64,000 nt of DNA, taken from the NCBI GenBank assembly GCA_021464415.1, contig CM038466.1:31464833-31528832 (forward strand), read 5' to 3'. Origin of the DNA: Lonicera japonica. Its lineage: Eukaryota; Streptophyta; Magnoliopsida; Dipsacales; Caprifoliaceae. Shown in pieces: positions 51,217-61,702 of this stretch. The position numbers were made by a program, and so were the translations under genes. Within the stretch, counting starts at the first letter, position 1, and each line of letters begins with the position of its first letter. Below the pieces are notes generated by a model that had not been told where the DNA came from, did no database searches, and saw only the letters and a list, made by a program, of their open reading frames with translations.

Positions 51217-51890
51217 GGGGTGAGAGTATTTACAATCTCTATTTATTTTAATAATATTTTTTATTTAATTTTGAATAGATTTACTTTTAAACACCTCCCG
51301 TATATCCCACAAACACCCCCCCCCCCCTCAATTAACATATTTACTCTAAGGTAAAAAAATTAATCTATTAATTTATCCATGAGTAATAAATTAATCACAC
51401 ACTTTAAAACACCCCCTTATATCTCACTATCTCCCCACTTTGGCCGAATTTATTCCATTTACTCTCCCCACATCAGGAGAGTAAATAACATATGTTCTCC
51501 CCACATGAGGAGAGTTTAACTTTAAAATTTTTCAGTGGGTTTAAAAGCCAGCCTCCCCACTTCAGCAGAATTTATTCCATTTACTCTCCCCACATCATGA
51601 GAGTAAATATCATATGTTCTCCCCACATCAAGAGAGTTTAAGATTAATTTATTACCCATGGATAAATTGATAAATTAATTTTTTTTAGTTAAGGTTAATT
51701 ATATTTTTAAAGTGTGTGATTAATTTTAGTTAAGGTTAATTATATTTTTAATTACATACTTTGTATAAATTACTTAAGGTAAATATAAGAGGTAAATAGG
51801 GGGTGTTAGTGATCAAAAAATCATATTTGAGGGGTATTTGTGAGATGAGAGGTGTTAGTGAGAGAAATGGAGGTCGTAAATAGTCTCACC
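51217..51890. mobile_element. Non-autonomous DNA transposon (674 bp, 8-bp TSD)
   Basis: TTTTATTT flanks both sides (51209-51216 and 51891-51898). The ends are inverted: GGTGAGAGTATTTAC on the left and GTAAATAGTCTCACC on the right. The interior has a tandem pair of about 88-bp units (51433-51519 and 51552-51640) with CTCCCCACATCA(G/T)GAGAG. An 8-bp duplication suggests hAT, but the ends alone do not settle the superfamily. Confidence 0.8.
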
Positions 51891-52368
51891 TTTTATTTCG
51901 CCATGGCACAATTATTAATGAACTTGTTTTTCAAGGATTATTATAATGAAAAATAGTATTAAATAGAAAAATATTTTTTAATACATATTTTTATCAACAT
52001 ATATTACATGAATTTTACTTTGTATACATATGCGAAAGTATAATTCATGTAATACATATATTATTTACAAGTAATTATATGTAGTAAGAATATCAGGTGA
52101 ATATAGATAGTTCATATTTGAAAGATTTTTTTAGTGTAAATAGTTTGGATTTTAACGTATAGCCAACTTTTTTCACTCTCTTTTTTCTTTCCTTTTTCCA
52201 AATGGAGAAATAGTTGGGGGAGGGGGATATAAGATGCCAACCAACATAGCCAAAATAGGTTCGAATCCCCACTCTAATTGGGTAGAATAGTCTCATTACC
52301 GCTTGAGCTCTTCTCTTAGCCTTAAGTTTTCATCTCTAGAGATGACTCATTCACGCAAGTATTGTATA

Positions 52369-52992
52369 CGGGGACGGAGTCAAAAAATTACACTAAGAGG
52401 GGCATAATTAACACAATAGTTTTTATTTTATTTTTTAATTAAAATAGCAAAGTGAGTGTCCATAATAATTATGTAGGAGACTCACTTTCAATAAATAAAT
52501 CACAAATTTAATTCACTATTATGTCATTTATAGACCGTAAAGAAAGAAACTTAAATCTGCTTTTAAAAATTAATTATTAGAAATAAAATTATGTTCTCTG
52601 TCATAAACTAAGAGTCTGGTTTATTTTGACTTTGATATTTGTTTAGTTAAAAAACTGAATTCATCTGATCAACACTCAATAATATAACTAATCTTTTATT
52701 AATAAATTTAGTACATTAAAGATCTTGGAAAAATAAAATTCTTAATTTGACACTCACCTATATAAAAAGATAAAATAAATCTCTTAATTTGAGTCGAAGA
52801 ATAACTTACAAATGAGCCAATACACTATAAGCCCAAATTAAAATAAGAGATCAAATGATTAAATTTGGTAAATTAAGGGTGATATTTTTGGTAACTAACG
52901 AATCTTTGTATACAAATTCATACTTCACAATGTAGTGGGATTTAGCAGGAGGGCCATGTGTCCCCTCCGGATACATGCTAACTCCGTCCTCG
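52369..52992. mobile_element. hAT-type non-autonomous element (624 bp, 8-bp TSD)
   Basis: ATTGTATA at 52361-52368 is repeated at 52993-53000. The ends are CGGGGACGGAGT and ACTCCGTCCTCG, inverted with one mismatch. The 8-bp duplication fits hAT. No transposase frame is present. Confidence 0.85.
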
Positions 52993-53287
52993 ATTGTATA
53001 TCAAAATTTGAGTCATTTTATTTACACTTACATCTTTAAAGTTTGACAACATTTTTACATGGCCTATGTGTAAGGGGTAAAATGACCATGAGCTAGCTGC
53101 ACACGCTATTTTACGTCCAAAAATCAAAAGGCATATTGAATTTTAGACTAAAATGACTAACAGAATCATAGAGTTTGTTTACGTGTGACATCCTAGTTCG
53201 AGTTCCTTCACCTTGTATCACCATGATCTAGAATTAGAACTATTTAATTTCAATAGTCGTTGATCGTACTTTACCCCTAGACATTTA

Positions 53288-53670
53288 GGGGTTGTTTGGT
53301 GGATGTTTTGAGTTGAGTTTTTAAGTTAAGTTTATAAAATATAGTGTTTGATAAAATTTAGAAGTATGTTGAAAAGTGAATTTGGTTTTTATTTGAGTTT
53401 TTTTCAACCAACTAAAAAATTTCATAAAAAAATTTCAAAAAATAGTTATAATGGACCTTATTTTATAGATCTCGACGAGTATGTTTTAAATATATATTTT
53501 TTATTTAATTTTGATTTTTGAATTTAAAGTTATGGTGTTTAAAAGTTTTTTTAGAGAGAGAAAGTAAAGTGAAATAAATTTTGGGAAGTGTGAAAAGTAG
53601 AGTTGATTTTGAGTTGAGTTTTTAAAATTTGAAAAAAAAAATAAAATATAGTGAGATATCAAACAGGGGC
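53288..53670. mobile_element. Harbinger-like MITE, copy A, upstream of the GATA gene
   Basis: TTA flanks both sides (53285-53287 and 53671-53673). The left end is GGGGTTGTTTGGTGGATG and the right end ATATCAAACAGGGGC. The interior (TTTGAGTTGAGTTTTTAA, TAGATCTCGACGAG, TTTTGGGAAGTG) matches copy B at 58102-58451 in the opposite orientation. The TTA duplication suggests PIF/Harbinger. Confidence 0.75.
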
Positions 53671-54359
53671 TTAGTGTTTGTGTAATCAATAGTGTGTTTT
53701 CTAACTCAATAACTATGCCCCAGAAATTTGCAAACAGCACATCGAAATTAACAGAAGTTAGACGATATCGAAAAATAGTAAGGTAAACCCTAATTTATGT
53801 TATTGTGTCATTAGTTGGGAGTTTTCTTTAAAAAATCTTATTTTTAAATCTTAGTCTCAAGTCTTGTTGTCAAGACTTTTCGAGCAAGCTCAACCTGTAA
53901 TTTAGGTTCACTCAATTCACCACGGATGCACAAACATATCACATTTAAGGTCCATTTCCAGGCTTCTAAAACCCCGAGTATATGTTCTAATCTTACTAAA
54001 GCCGAACCTTAAAGTGGGGATTGGTAAACTTATGTACATGTTTTGAGAGTACGTACAAACACGTGTTTGTGTGAGATTAAAACACGATATTTATATCTGC
54101 TTATTCGAAAACATAATCAGATAGACACACGCAAAAAAAATATCTTTGTAACAATAAATTTGTACAAATATTTCAACACAAACTGTGAATACGAATACGA
54201 CCCCGCGCCCTGCTAATCATTAATTGTCTTCATTTCAACTAGGGTAATAAAAATTTGGGTGATTTTTTGTTGTAAAGATAGGGTTTTGTGTCCTATATAT
54301 GGGATCGTGTGGTAGCATTGTAATCTTCAACTTTTCGTTACATGTGGGTCATATGTAGT

Positions 54360-54500
54360 CACGTGAATGTCTAGGGCCAATCAAGTACATAATTGCATTC
54401 CCCTTTTAAAACAGACTCACTTCCCTTTTCTTTTGACCCCTTTATAGGTTTAGCCCATCTTCTCTCTCTAGATCTCTCTCTCTCTCTCTCTCTCTAGATC
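54360..54500 (+). promoter_or_regulatory. Likely promoter of the GATA factor gene (G-box, CCAAT, TATA)
   Basis: A perfect G-box CACGTG lies at 54360-54365, a CCAAT box at 54377-54381 and a TATA-like TTTATAGG at 54441-54448. These are followed by a CT-rich leader (54459-54500) containing 54475-54494 (TC)n, just before the start codon at 54503. Order and spacing fit a plant promoter. In Arabidopsis, GNC and GNL are known targets of PIF factors, which bind G-boxes; that this site works the same way is inference. Confidence 0.6.
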
Positions 54501-54502
54501 TC

Positions 54503-57468
54503 ATGACTGAAATAAATTTATCATCATCACCTTGTAATTTGAGTGGTGAGTTCAAGGAAGATCAAAACCCAAATCCAACACACTTGAGTAGTAGTATTTA
54601 TACTGCTAGTCCTCAAACCTCTTCATCTTCTTCACTCTCATGCCATATTATTTTTAACAAAAGTAGTACACTACTTAATGATTATCATAAAGACATACTG
54701 CAACAGCCACAGAGGCAACAACAGGTACATATGTAGTACACTTGCTCTTCTTAGTTTATTTTGTTCATATATGCCTTCTTAATTTCCAAATTAAATATGG
54801 CCTTTGAGTACAAGTCTGAAAGCATGTCGTACAACTTACAACAGCATCTTGCTTTAGCAAAATCGATAATTACTTTGGCAATTTAGTGTAACACCTTTTC
54901 TCATTCTTTCCATTACAATTTAATTAATTTTTAAATTTATGATTCTGCTGAGAAATCATATATGGTTTCTGCCAAAATAATATATATATATATATGTACA
55001 AAGACTTTATTTGCTTTTGAGAACTCAAAATTATTTTGAAAATAGCATTTCTTGCAATTTTAGTTGAATATACTTATAATTATGTAGTGTATCGTCTGTT
55101 CCGAACTAGAATTTTGCGACGAATTTTTCCTATTTTTATCTGGAAATTTATGACGAATGTTTCAGCGTTGTGCGTGCGTAACATGGTTTTTGAATGGGCT
55201 AGTTCGTTTCAGAGATTGACCGCATTGTGACGAAATTTCAAAAAAAAAAATCGTTAGAGAAGAGTTATTTTGTTGTGGTTTGTATACACGTTCTTATACT
55301 CTATTGATAACCTAGTGATTTTATTGTTGAACTTTAATTTTTCAGGCCGATAACTACGATTTGCATGGCGGATCATACAACATGGAGAATGAGAGTGAAA
55401 GTGAGAGTGGACTCAAATTCTCTATATGGAAAAATCAAGTGATGATGACGAATGCGAATAATCAAAGCTCAGAGAGTAATACTAGTAGTAGTATCCAACT
55501 TAAGTGGATGTCTTCAAAGATGAGGTTGATGAACAAGATGAAGAACAACAACTCCGGTCCAACGGCTTCGAATGCGCCATTAATGAAGCTTGAAGATCAA
55601 AAGCAACAAGATTCATCATCAGTATCTCCTACTAGTCCTTCAAACAACACTACAATTAGGGTTTGCTCTGATTGCAACACAACTAAGACCCCTCTTTGGA
55701 GAAGTGGACCTAGAGGCCCTAAGGTAATTTCAATTATCCATTCTCAAGAGTAACAAACCCTAATATTTTCATCTTTCTTATATTTTTATTTATTTTACTC
55801 CATCATAACTCGGAAAATTAAAAGTCAAACTCTGACTATTGCCGCCTTTTAAAAATAAAATAATTTTATCATAATCAATAATTAAAAAAGATGAAGTATA
55901 TATGTACCCTTGATTTATATCGTAATTTAATTCCATTTAACAATTTTAATTATCTGGAAAACAAAAACTTAGGAGAAAGAAAGCTTAGTGACAATATAAA
56001 AAAACGATATAGTTACACTAAATTAAGTTGTTTTATCTTGAGAGACGTTAATGGAGTTGCTGATTGTTTGGCTAAAAATGGACAACATTTGGCAATCTAC
56101 AATTTTAGTGGATCCTCTCCTTAAACTTTTAACTTATTAGAATAGTCTTATTTTGTTTCGAGCTTTGGCCCTCTCTAGAAACAAAAAAAAAAGCTACTAT
56201 TAAAAAAAATATAGAATATATCATTAACAAATTTTATATAAAAAATTATCATCCCATATGATCAAATCAAACAATAATTAATAAAAAATATGACAATCAA
56301 TGCTCGAAATAATTTTTCAAATAAATAATTATATAATGAGGCAAATAAAAGTGGACACTAGAGAGAAAACAAATCTCGCATCCCAAGAAAGAAGCAAATC
56401 TGAAAAAAGCTATAAAGTGGACCAAAAAGTTTCTGTTAATAAGAAGAAAAGGGAGCAATGCAAAAAGGTAGCCCTGTCCCAACGGCTTGGAATCTTGTAA
56501 ATGTACACATGCCCACGCACCAATGCTTAATATATTAAAATATAATTGGGACATGATTAGAGAAAAAAAAAATTAGATAAAATATTGAACATGTGAATTT
56601 ATTAATTCGTTTGAATAGTGTTATTTTATACAAAAATTAAATAAATATATCATTTTTTCTCTTGTAGAATAGAATTTTTAAGCTAGGTTTTTTTTCTAAG
56701 TTTAATTCTCTATAAATCAGTATCATAATTCTTTTTCTACGTACTCAAGTATTCTAAAATAATTTTTAATGACGCTTTTTATTCGTCTTTATAATACTTT
56801 GTATATATATATGATCGATGAATTTTAGAATGCTAAAACTTAATTAGAGTGTTAATAGTCATACTCTTAGTTTATGTAATTAATCATTTTATTACATATA
56901 TGGTTAAACATGCATATGAATATCGACTTTGATTGTATTTTACCCACAACAATAGCGCAACTTAGTTCTATTACTACTGCACTTAAAAATAAACTCAATA
57001 TATAGTGTCAAATTTGTGTACTTATTCGACAAATTTTTGATACGTGTGTACTTTTCTATATAAATACATATTAACATGATTTTGATCTTTCTTAACGACT
57101 AACATACACTTTGAATTCTTCAACAGTCACTTTGCAATGCCTGTGGAATAAGGCAAAGGAAAGCTAGACGGGCTATGGCCGCCGCAGCAGCAGCAGCAAC
57201 AGCAACAAACGGTACAATCCTTTTAAGCGAGAGATCGCCAATAAAGATCTCTAAGGTACAACACAAGGAAAAACGATCAAACGGCCCAAAATACAAGAAG
57301 AGGTGTAAGATTGTGGCGAATACATCTCACTCGCGAAAAGAGCTTCGATTTGAAGAATTCTTAATGAGTTTGAGTAAAAATTTGGCTCTCCATAGAATGT
57401 TTCCACAAGATGAGAAAGAAGCTGCAATCTTGCTAATGGCTCTATCTTGTGGCCATATTCATGGCTAA
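54503..57468 (+). CDS. GNC: B-class GATA zinc-finger transcription factor, LLM type (GNC/CGA1-like)
   Basis: Nuclear DNA-binding factor; relatives GNC and CGA1/GNL promote chlorophyll synthesis and chloroplast development and respond to light, cytokinin and gibberellin. Exons 54503-54724, 55346-55723 and 57127-57468 join in phase 0 to 313 residues. The type IV zinc finger has Cys181, 184, 203 and 206 (C-X2-C-X18-C-X2-C), including TPLWRSGPRGPK and SLCNACGIRQRKARR. Intron 2 splits the finger after GPK, the usual place in this class. Ser- and Asn-rich stretches precede it, with KWMSSKMRLMNKMK as a conserved patch. An Ala run follows at 216-226, then a basic region (KEKRSNGPKYKKRCK, likely nuclear targeting). 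The C-terminus has FPQDEKEAAILLMALSCG, the LLM domain (Leu302-Leu303-Met304). Length is slightly below Arabidopsis GNC. The start is the first ATG after the CT-rich leader. GNC versus CGA1 cannot be decided here. Confidence 0.95.
56025..56191 (+). mobile_element. 5'-truncated LINE tail in intron 2 of the GATA gene
   Basis: The frame FILRDVNGVADCLAKNGQHL followed by FSGSSP and a stop is the end of a LINE RNase H-like domain. It is followed by a short trailer and a run of ten A near 56182-56191. It lies in the same orientation as the host gene. The left boundary is approximate, and I see no clear target-site duplication. Confidence 0.7.
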
Positions 57469-57602
57469 TAATTAAAACCATTATTAGTAATAAGGTTATT
57501 AATTATTATGTAGTTAATTTCTCGGATTTGTTATAGTAAGGACTTGAGCATATTTGTGTGACAATTAGTATAAGATAGTTGAGAGAGACCAAAATTTTAA
57601 TT

Positions 57603-57855
57603 AGAGAAATTAATAAACTTGTGTGGTGAGCTAATTGTAAGATTATGGTGAGCTTGAACAAATTGATAACCAAATTATGGGTCATTTGTTTATCTTCCTA
57701 CCTTCTAAATCAAATTTATTTGTTGAGTTTTACATTGTTATATATTTCCCTTTTTCCCCTTCTTGTAATTTTTGCATATAATATAGTAAGTTATGTTCAT
57801 ATATGTATAGTTGTTGCTGCAGGAACAAGTACAACTATTATCAACATAATATACA
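57603..57855. repeat. 3'-flank duplication of the GATA gene, first copy
   Basis: AGCTAATTGTAAGATTATGG, AATTGATAACCAAATTATGG, GTCATTTGTTTAT, CAAATTTATTTG and TATAGTTGTTGCT here recur in order at 58785-59015. See that entry for the arrangement. Confidence 0.8.
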
Positions 57856-57892
57856 GTTGTAAATACATGTAATATATATATATATATAGTAC

Positions 57893-58635
57893 GTGCCCTT
57901 TAATTTCTCTTAAAATCATCATTAAGTTATCTAATTTAAGTACCGTCTATTTCAAGGTAATAAACGGATGAATATTTTCATAAAAGTTGGTGAAAATGAT
58001 CTCTATAATAAGTAAATTATATTCACCAAATTTCTTAAAAAAACTCAATCGGGAGGTGGGTTAACTAGAAAATTGATATATATGTGCATTTGTGGACGTT
58101 AAGCCCCTGTTTGATGGGTTTTTTTTTTCCAAATTTTAAAAACTCAACTTAAAATTAACTTTATTTTTACACTTCCCAAAATTTATTTCATTTTACTTTC
58201 TGACACCAAAACTTTAAATCAAAAAATCAAAATTAGATAAAATATATATATTTAAAACTTACACATCGAGATCTATAAAATAAGATCCATTGTGACTATT
58301 TTTTGAAAGTTTTGTGTGAGATTTTTTAGTTGGTTGAAGAAAACTCAAACAAAAACAAATTCACTTTTCAATATACTTCCAAATTCTACCAAATACCATA
58401 TTTTAAAAGCTAACTTAAAAACTCAACTCAAAACATCAACCAAACATCGCCAACTTTTAGATTTTTAATTAACTCACTTCCCATTTGAGTTTTTTGATAA
58501 AATTTTGTAGAGATAATGCACTCATTATTGAAATCATCCTCACCAACTTTCATAAAAAATTCATCCGTTTGCCTCTTGAAATGAACGGTCCTTAAGTTAA
58601 TTAACTTAAAGATGGCCCTTAAGAGAATTGGACTG
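57893..58635. mobile_element. Foldback repeat, split by a MITE
   Basis: The left part (57893-58101, with AGTTGGTGAAAATGATCTC and ATTCACCAAATTTCTTAAAA) and the right part (58452-58635, with ATTTTGTAGAGATAATGC and CCTCACCAACTTTCATAAA) form one foldback copy. Its ends are TTAAGTACCGTC and GAACGGTCCTTAAGTTAA. The MITE copy B at 58102-58451 is inserted after GGACGTT. Confidence 0.75.
58102..58451. mobile_element. Harbinger-like MITE, copy B, downstream of the GATA gene, inverted relative to copy A
   Basis: AGCCCCTGTTTGATGGG begins it and CATCAACCAAACATCGCC ends it. The interior (AAAACTCAACTTAAAATTAA, CACTTCCCAAAATTTATTTC, CATCGAGATCTATAAAAT) is the reverse complement of the copy at 53288-53670. 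It sits inside the foldback repeat at 57893-58635. The flanks (TTA, AAC) no longer match, so it may be older or its end misplaced. Confidence 0.75.
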
Positions 58636-58654
58636 TGTGTATATATATATAACG

Positions 58655-59170
58655 TATTATATCACTTTACCTTAACAAAATCTTAATTTTTTGCCAATAA
58701 AATTAATCAAAAATAGTACTTTCTCTTTTGAAAATTAAGAATCCAATTTTTATTTAAGTTTTTTAGAGTAAAATAGAATCTAGATTTAATAAATTTGTGT
58801 GTTGAGCTAATTGTAAGATTATAGTGAACTTGAATAAATTGATAGCCAATTTATGGGTCATTTGTTTATATCAAATTTATTTGCTGAGTTTTGTATTATT
58901 ATATATTGCACTTTTTCTCCTTGTTTTGCATAGAATATAGTAATTAAGTTCTATCATCTATAATTGTTGCTAGAGTAATATAATTACGACTATTATTAAA
59001 ATAACGTATAATTGGAAATGGGTGTAGAGAATTTTATATTTGTTAGTATGCCTTAACAAAATCATAATTTGTTGCCAATAACATTAATTAAAAATTAATA
59101 CTTCTTTTTTTAAAATCAAGAATCCATCTTTTATTTAATTTTTAAAAAAGATGATAGACTCTATATTAAA
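58655..59170. repeat. 3'-flank duplication of the GATA gene, second copy
   Basis: The order is X (58655-58784), Y' (58785-59015), X' (59045-59170). X and X' share CCTTAACAAAATC(T/A)TAAT and TTGCCAATAA. Y' matches 57603-57855. The ancestral unit Y-X was therefore duplicated in tandem, and the foldback and MITE at 57893-58635 separate only the first Y from its X. Confidence 0.75.
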
Positions 59171-59941
59171 AGTAAGGATCTGTCTGATAAAAGTTGAAAA
59201 ATGAATAAAATACTACTAGTATTTATGAAAAGTTGGAAAAAAATTAGTGATTTGTAGAGAATGTTTTCCATTTCATATTTTTACAGAAAAAATTTCTTCT
59301 CCACTATCGAATTTTATTCCATAAGGAATTCAAAATGTAACAAAACATGTAATCAAATAATCATCTATTTTTTTAACTTGTCATAAAAATTATTAATAGT
59401 TTTAAATTTGGCTCCCTTTATTACTAAAGCAATTATTTTATTGTCAAAGTATAATATTATTTTAAAAAATTATACTATATGATTTTAAAGTTATAACATA
59501 TTTCTCTGACAATAAATACAATTACGATAATAATAATACCACTCTAAATGTTTTTAAATTTCTTTTGTCAAATGCAAGTAAAGTAGTAAAAAAATAAAGA
59601 GGATAACAATTATCTTATTTGTATAAAAAATAAGAGTGTGATATTTTACACGGATCATATAATTCAAACTCCCTACCAAAAAAAAAATTAAAGAAAAAGA
59701 AATTAATTTATCTTATTTGTTTGCTAGCTGGCTCATAAAATGGTGATTGTAATAATTCAGGTTGGGAGCGTAACAACCTCTTTTTTTCTTTTTCTTTGTT
59801 TTTTGGTTTGAGGAGTCTTCTAAAGGTACACCACTTTTTGTCATTGATAAGACAGTGTCTTTAGCTCCACTTTTGCCTCTATATATGAAAAAGTTATCAG
59901 ATGGACCTTCAAAAAGTTCAATTATACAACTTTTTCCAAAA
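59171..59941. other. Spacer, no gene seen
   Basis: AT-rich sequence with poly-A and poly-T runs and no recognisable element. Confidence 0.5.
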
Positions 59942-59950
59942 CCTATTATT

Positions 59951-60761
59951 TAAGGATGGTAAAAATACTCGCGATACCCGACAATTAACGGGGGCGGGGG
60001 CGGGGGCGGGATCGGGGGTGGAGGTAGGGTGAGTTAGAGATTTTTAAAATTAGTTTGATTTGGATATGGAAGTTTCTATCTCGTATTTACCTCAATATAC
60101 ATAATTTTTGCAATTTTTTTAATTTATGTGTATAAGTTATAATAGGTATTTATCTAAATAAATACATTTTCAAGCTTCGATGCGGTGATTTAATATTTTA
60201 ATTATGTTTACAATATATTAAAAGATCTAACTATTCTATTTAAGAATTTTCTTCAAAATAAAAATTATTTATTTTAATTTTTTAAGTAATATAGAGCTTT
60301 TAGTGCGTGCATGCATATTATAACAAGTTACATCACATTATTATTTATCATGAATTAGTAAGAATATAAAATGTTTATCATATTGATCATCATATATATA
60401 GTTAATATAACAATATTTAACTAATTATCACCCCTAGATAGTAGAATCAACAAAAAAATGCAAAATTATAAAAGTATTCACTATAGTCTATAGTGGAAAG
60501 TACATATCATTCCGTTACCCTATATATGTATATGATATTATGTTATTTCTCTCTTCCATCCTCTTCTTATTTTACTTTTATGTATTTTTTTTAAAAATTG
60601 TCAAGGAATCCTTGCAGGGACCCGTTACCCAACGGGGACGGGATGGGGATTACTCGATATCTCGAATCGAGAATAGAAGTATGGGAGGATGATGATTTTT
60701 AGTAATGAGGGCGAGGATGGAAGTCATAAATTAGCCCTGAACCGATCAGTTTCCATCCTTA
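59951..60761. mobile_element. Probable Mutator-like non-autonomous element (811 bp, 9-bp TSD)
   Basis: CCTATTATT occurs at 59942-59950 and 60762-60770. The ends TAAGGATGG and CCATCCTTA are inverted. GC-rich subterminal motifs face each other: ACCCGACAATTAACGGGGG with repeated GGGGGC near 59987-60015, and GTTACCCAACGGGGACGGG near 60624-60643. The interior is very AT-rich and not coding. The 9-bp duplication suggests Mutator-like; the short ends leave some doubt. Confidence 0.75.
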
Positions 60762-60911
60762 CCTATTATTAATCTCATTTAGTAAAAAGCATTGCTACAC
60801 TTATTAGATATTTTTATTGCATATTTATACCGATAGCAACGTCTTTCTTAAAGTTTGATAAGTATTTTTTCCACTCTGGATTAGATGGCATCCAAAAAAT
60901 CAAATAGGAGA

Positions 60912-61594
60912 TTGAGTTGGTATCCTAAGTGGCTAATATATAGACAATATGACATGAAAACCCATTAAAAACTGATAATTCATTCCTTAGTCCTGCTCAA
61001 CTAACTAGGTGGAGTTGGAGAGTGTGGAATTTGGCTCGCATGGTTGCAGCAACACTACATATCTATACAAAAAAATCCTATATAGATTTGCGTGTAGATC
61101 TATACAAAGAAAGTCTATATTGATCTGCAAAGTTCCTAAGAGCTAATATTGTCTCAAGCTTGCAAATTGGGGCGCGAGATCTATATAAAGAAACGCATGT
61201 ATAGATTCGCAGCTTGTGTTCAAGTCACTTACTATAAATACAAACCTTGTTTATTTGTTATATAAGTGATAAAGATATAGCAAATATTAGTCTTTCAAGT
61301 TAGGTTTAGAGAGAGATTTATAAGAGAGCCTAATGGAAAGACTTGTGTGCTTGTATTTACTTGTACTATTTGATTCAATCATTAATGGAAGCAATCACTC
61401 AGTGGATTAATGGCCTGATTATCTGATACTACCCTATATTTCTTGTGTTTGATGGTGAGCGCTTTTTCATAATTTCTCCATATTTATTTCTTGTATGATT
61501 GCTTGTGGTGCACTATTTTAATTGTAGTAACATAATTGTTTCTGGATCATTCGCTTGTGTTAATTGCTTGGTTTAAAGGGGGGTTGGTATAACT
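60912..61594 (+). mobile_element. Probable 5' LTR of a decayed Copia retrotransposon
   Basis: TATAAATA at 61233-61240 lies upstream of a decayed primer-binding site at 61598-61610 (TGGTATTAGATGG, close to TGGTATCAGAGC complementary to initiator tRNA-Met), and the gag start follows at 61703. The left end is uncertain: I chose TGAGTTGGTATCC at 60912 as a plausible TG start. Repeated CTATA(C/T)A(A/T)AGAAA motifs occur at 61050-61205. Confidence 0.5.
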
Positions 61595-61702
61595 ATTTGG
61601 TATTAGATGGTTTGTTGCATGTCAAGTGTTCGACAAAATTTCCAAGTGAGATTTTGAGCTTAAACCTTGTGGTTTGATAGAGAAATTATGTGGTAATTAA
61701 AG

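Noticed and set aside
55891..56024. First part of a 77-codon frame in GATA intron 2
   Set aside because: Only the last third resembles LINE sequence; the upstream part is AT-rich intron without family features.
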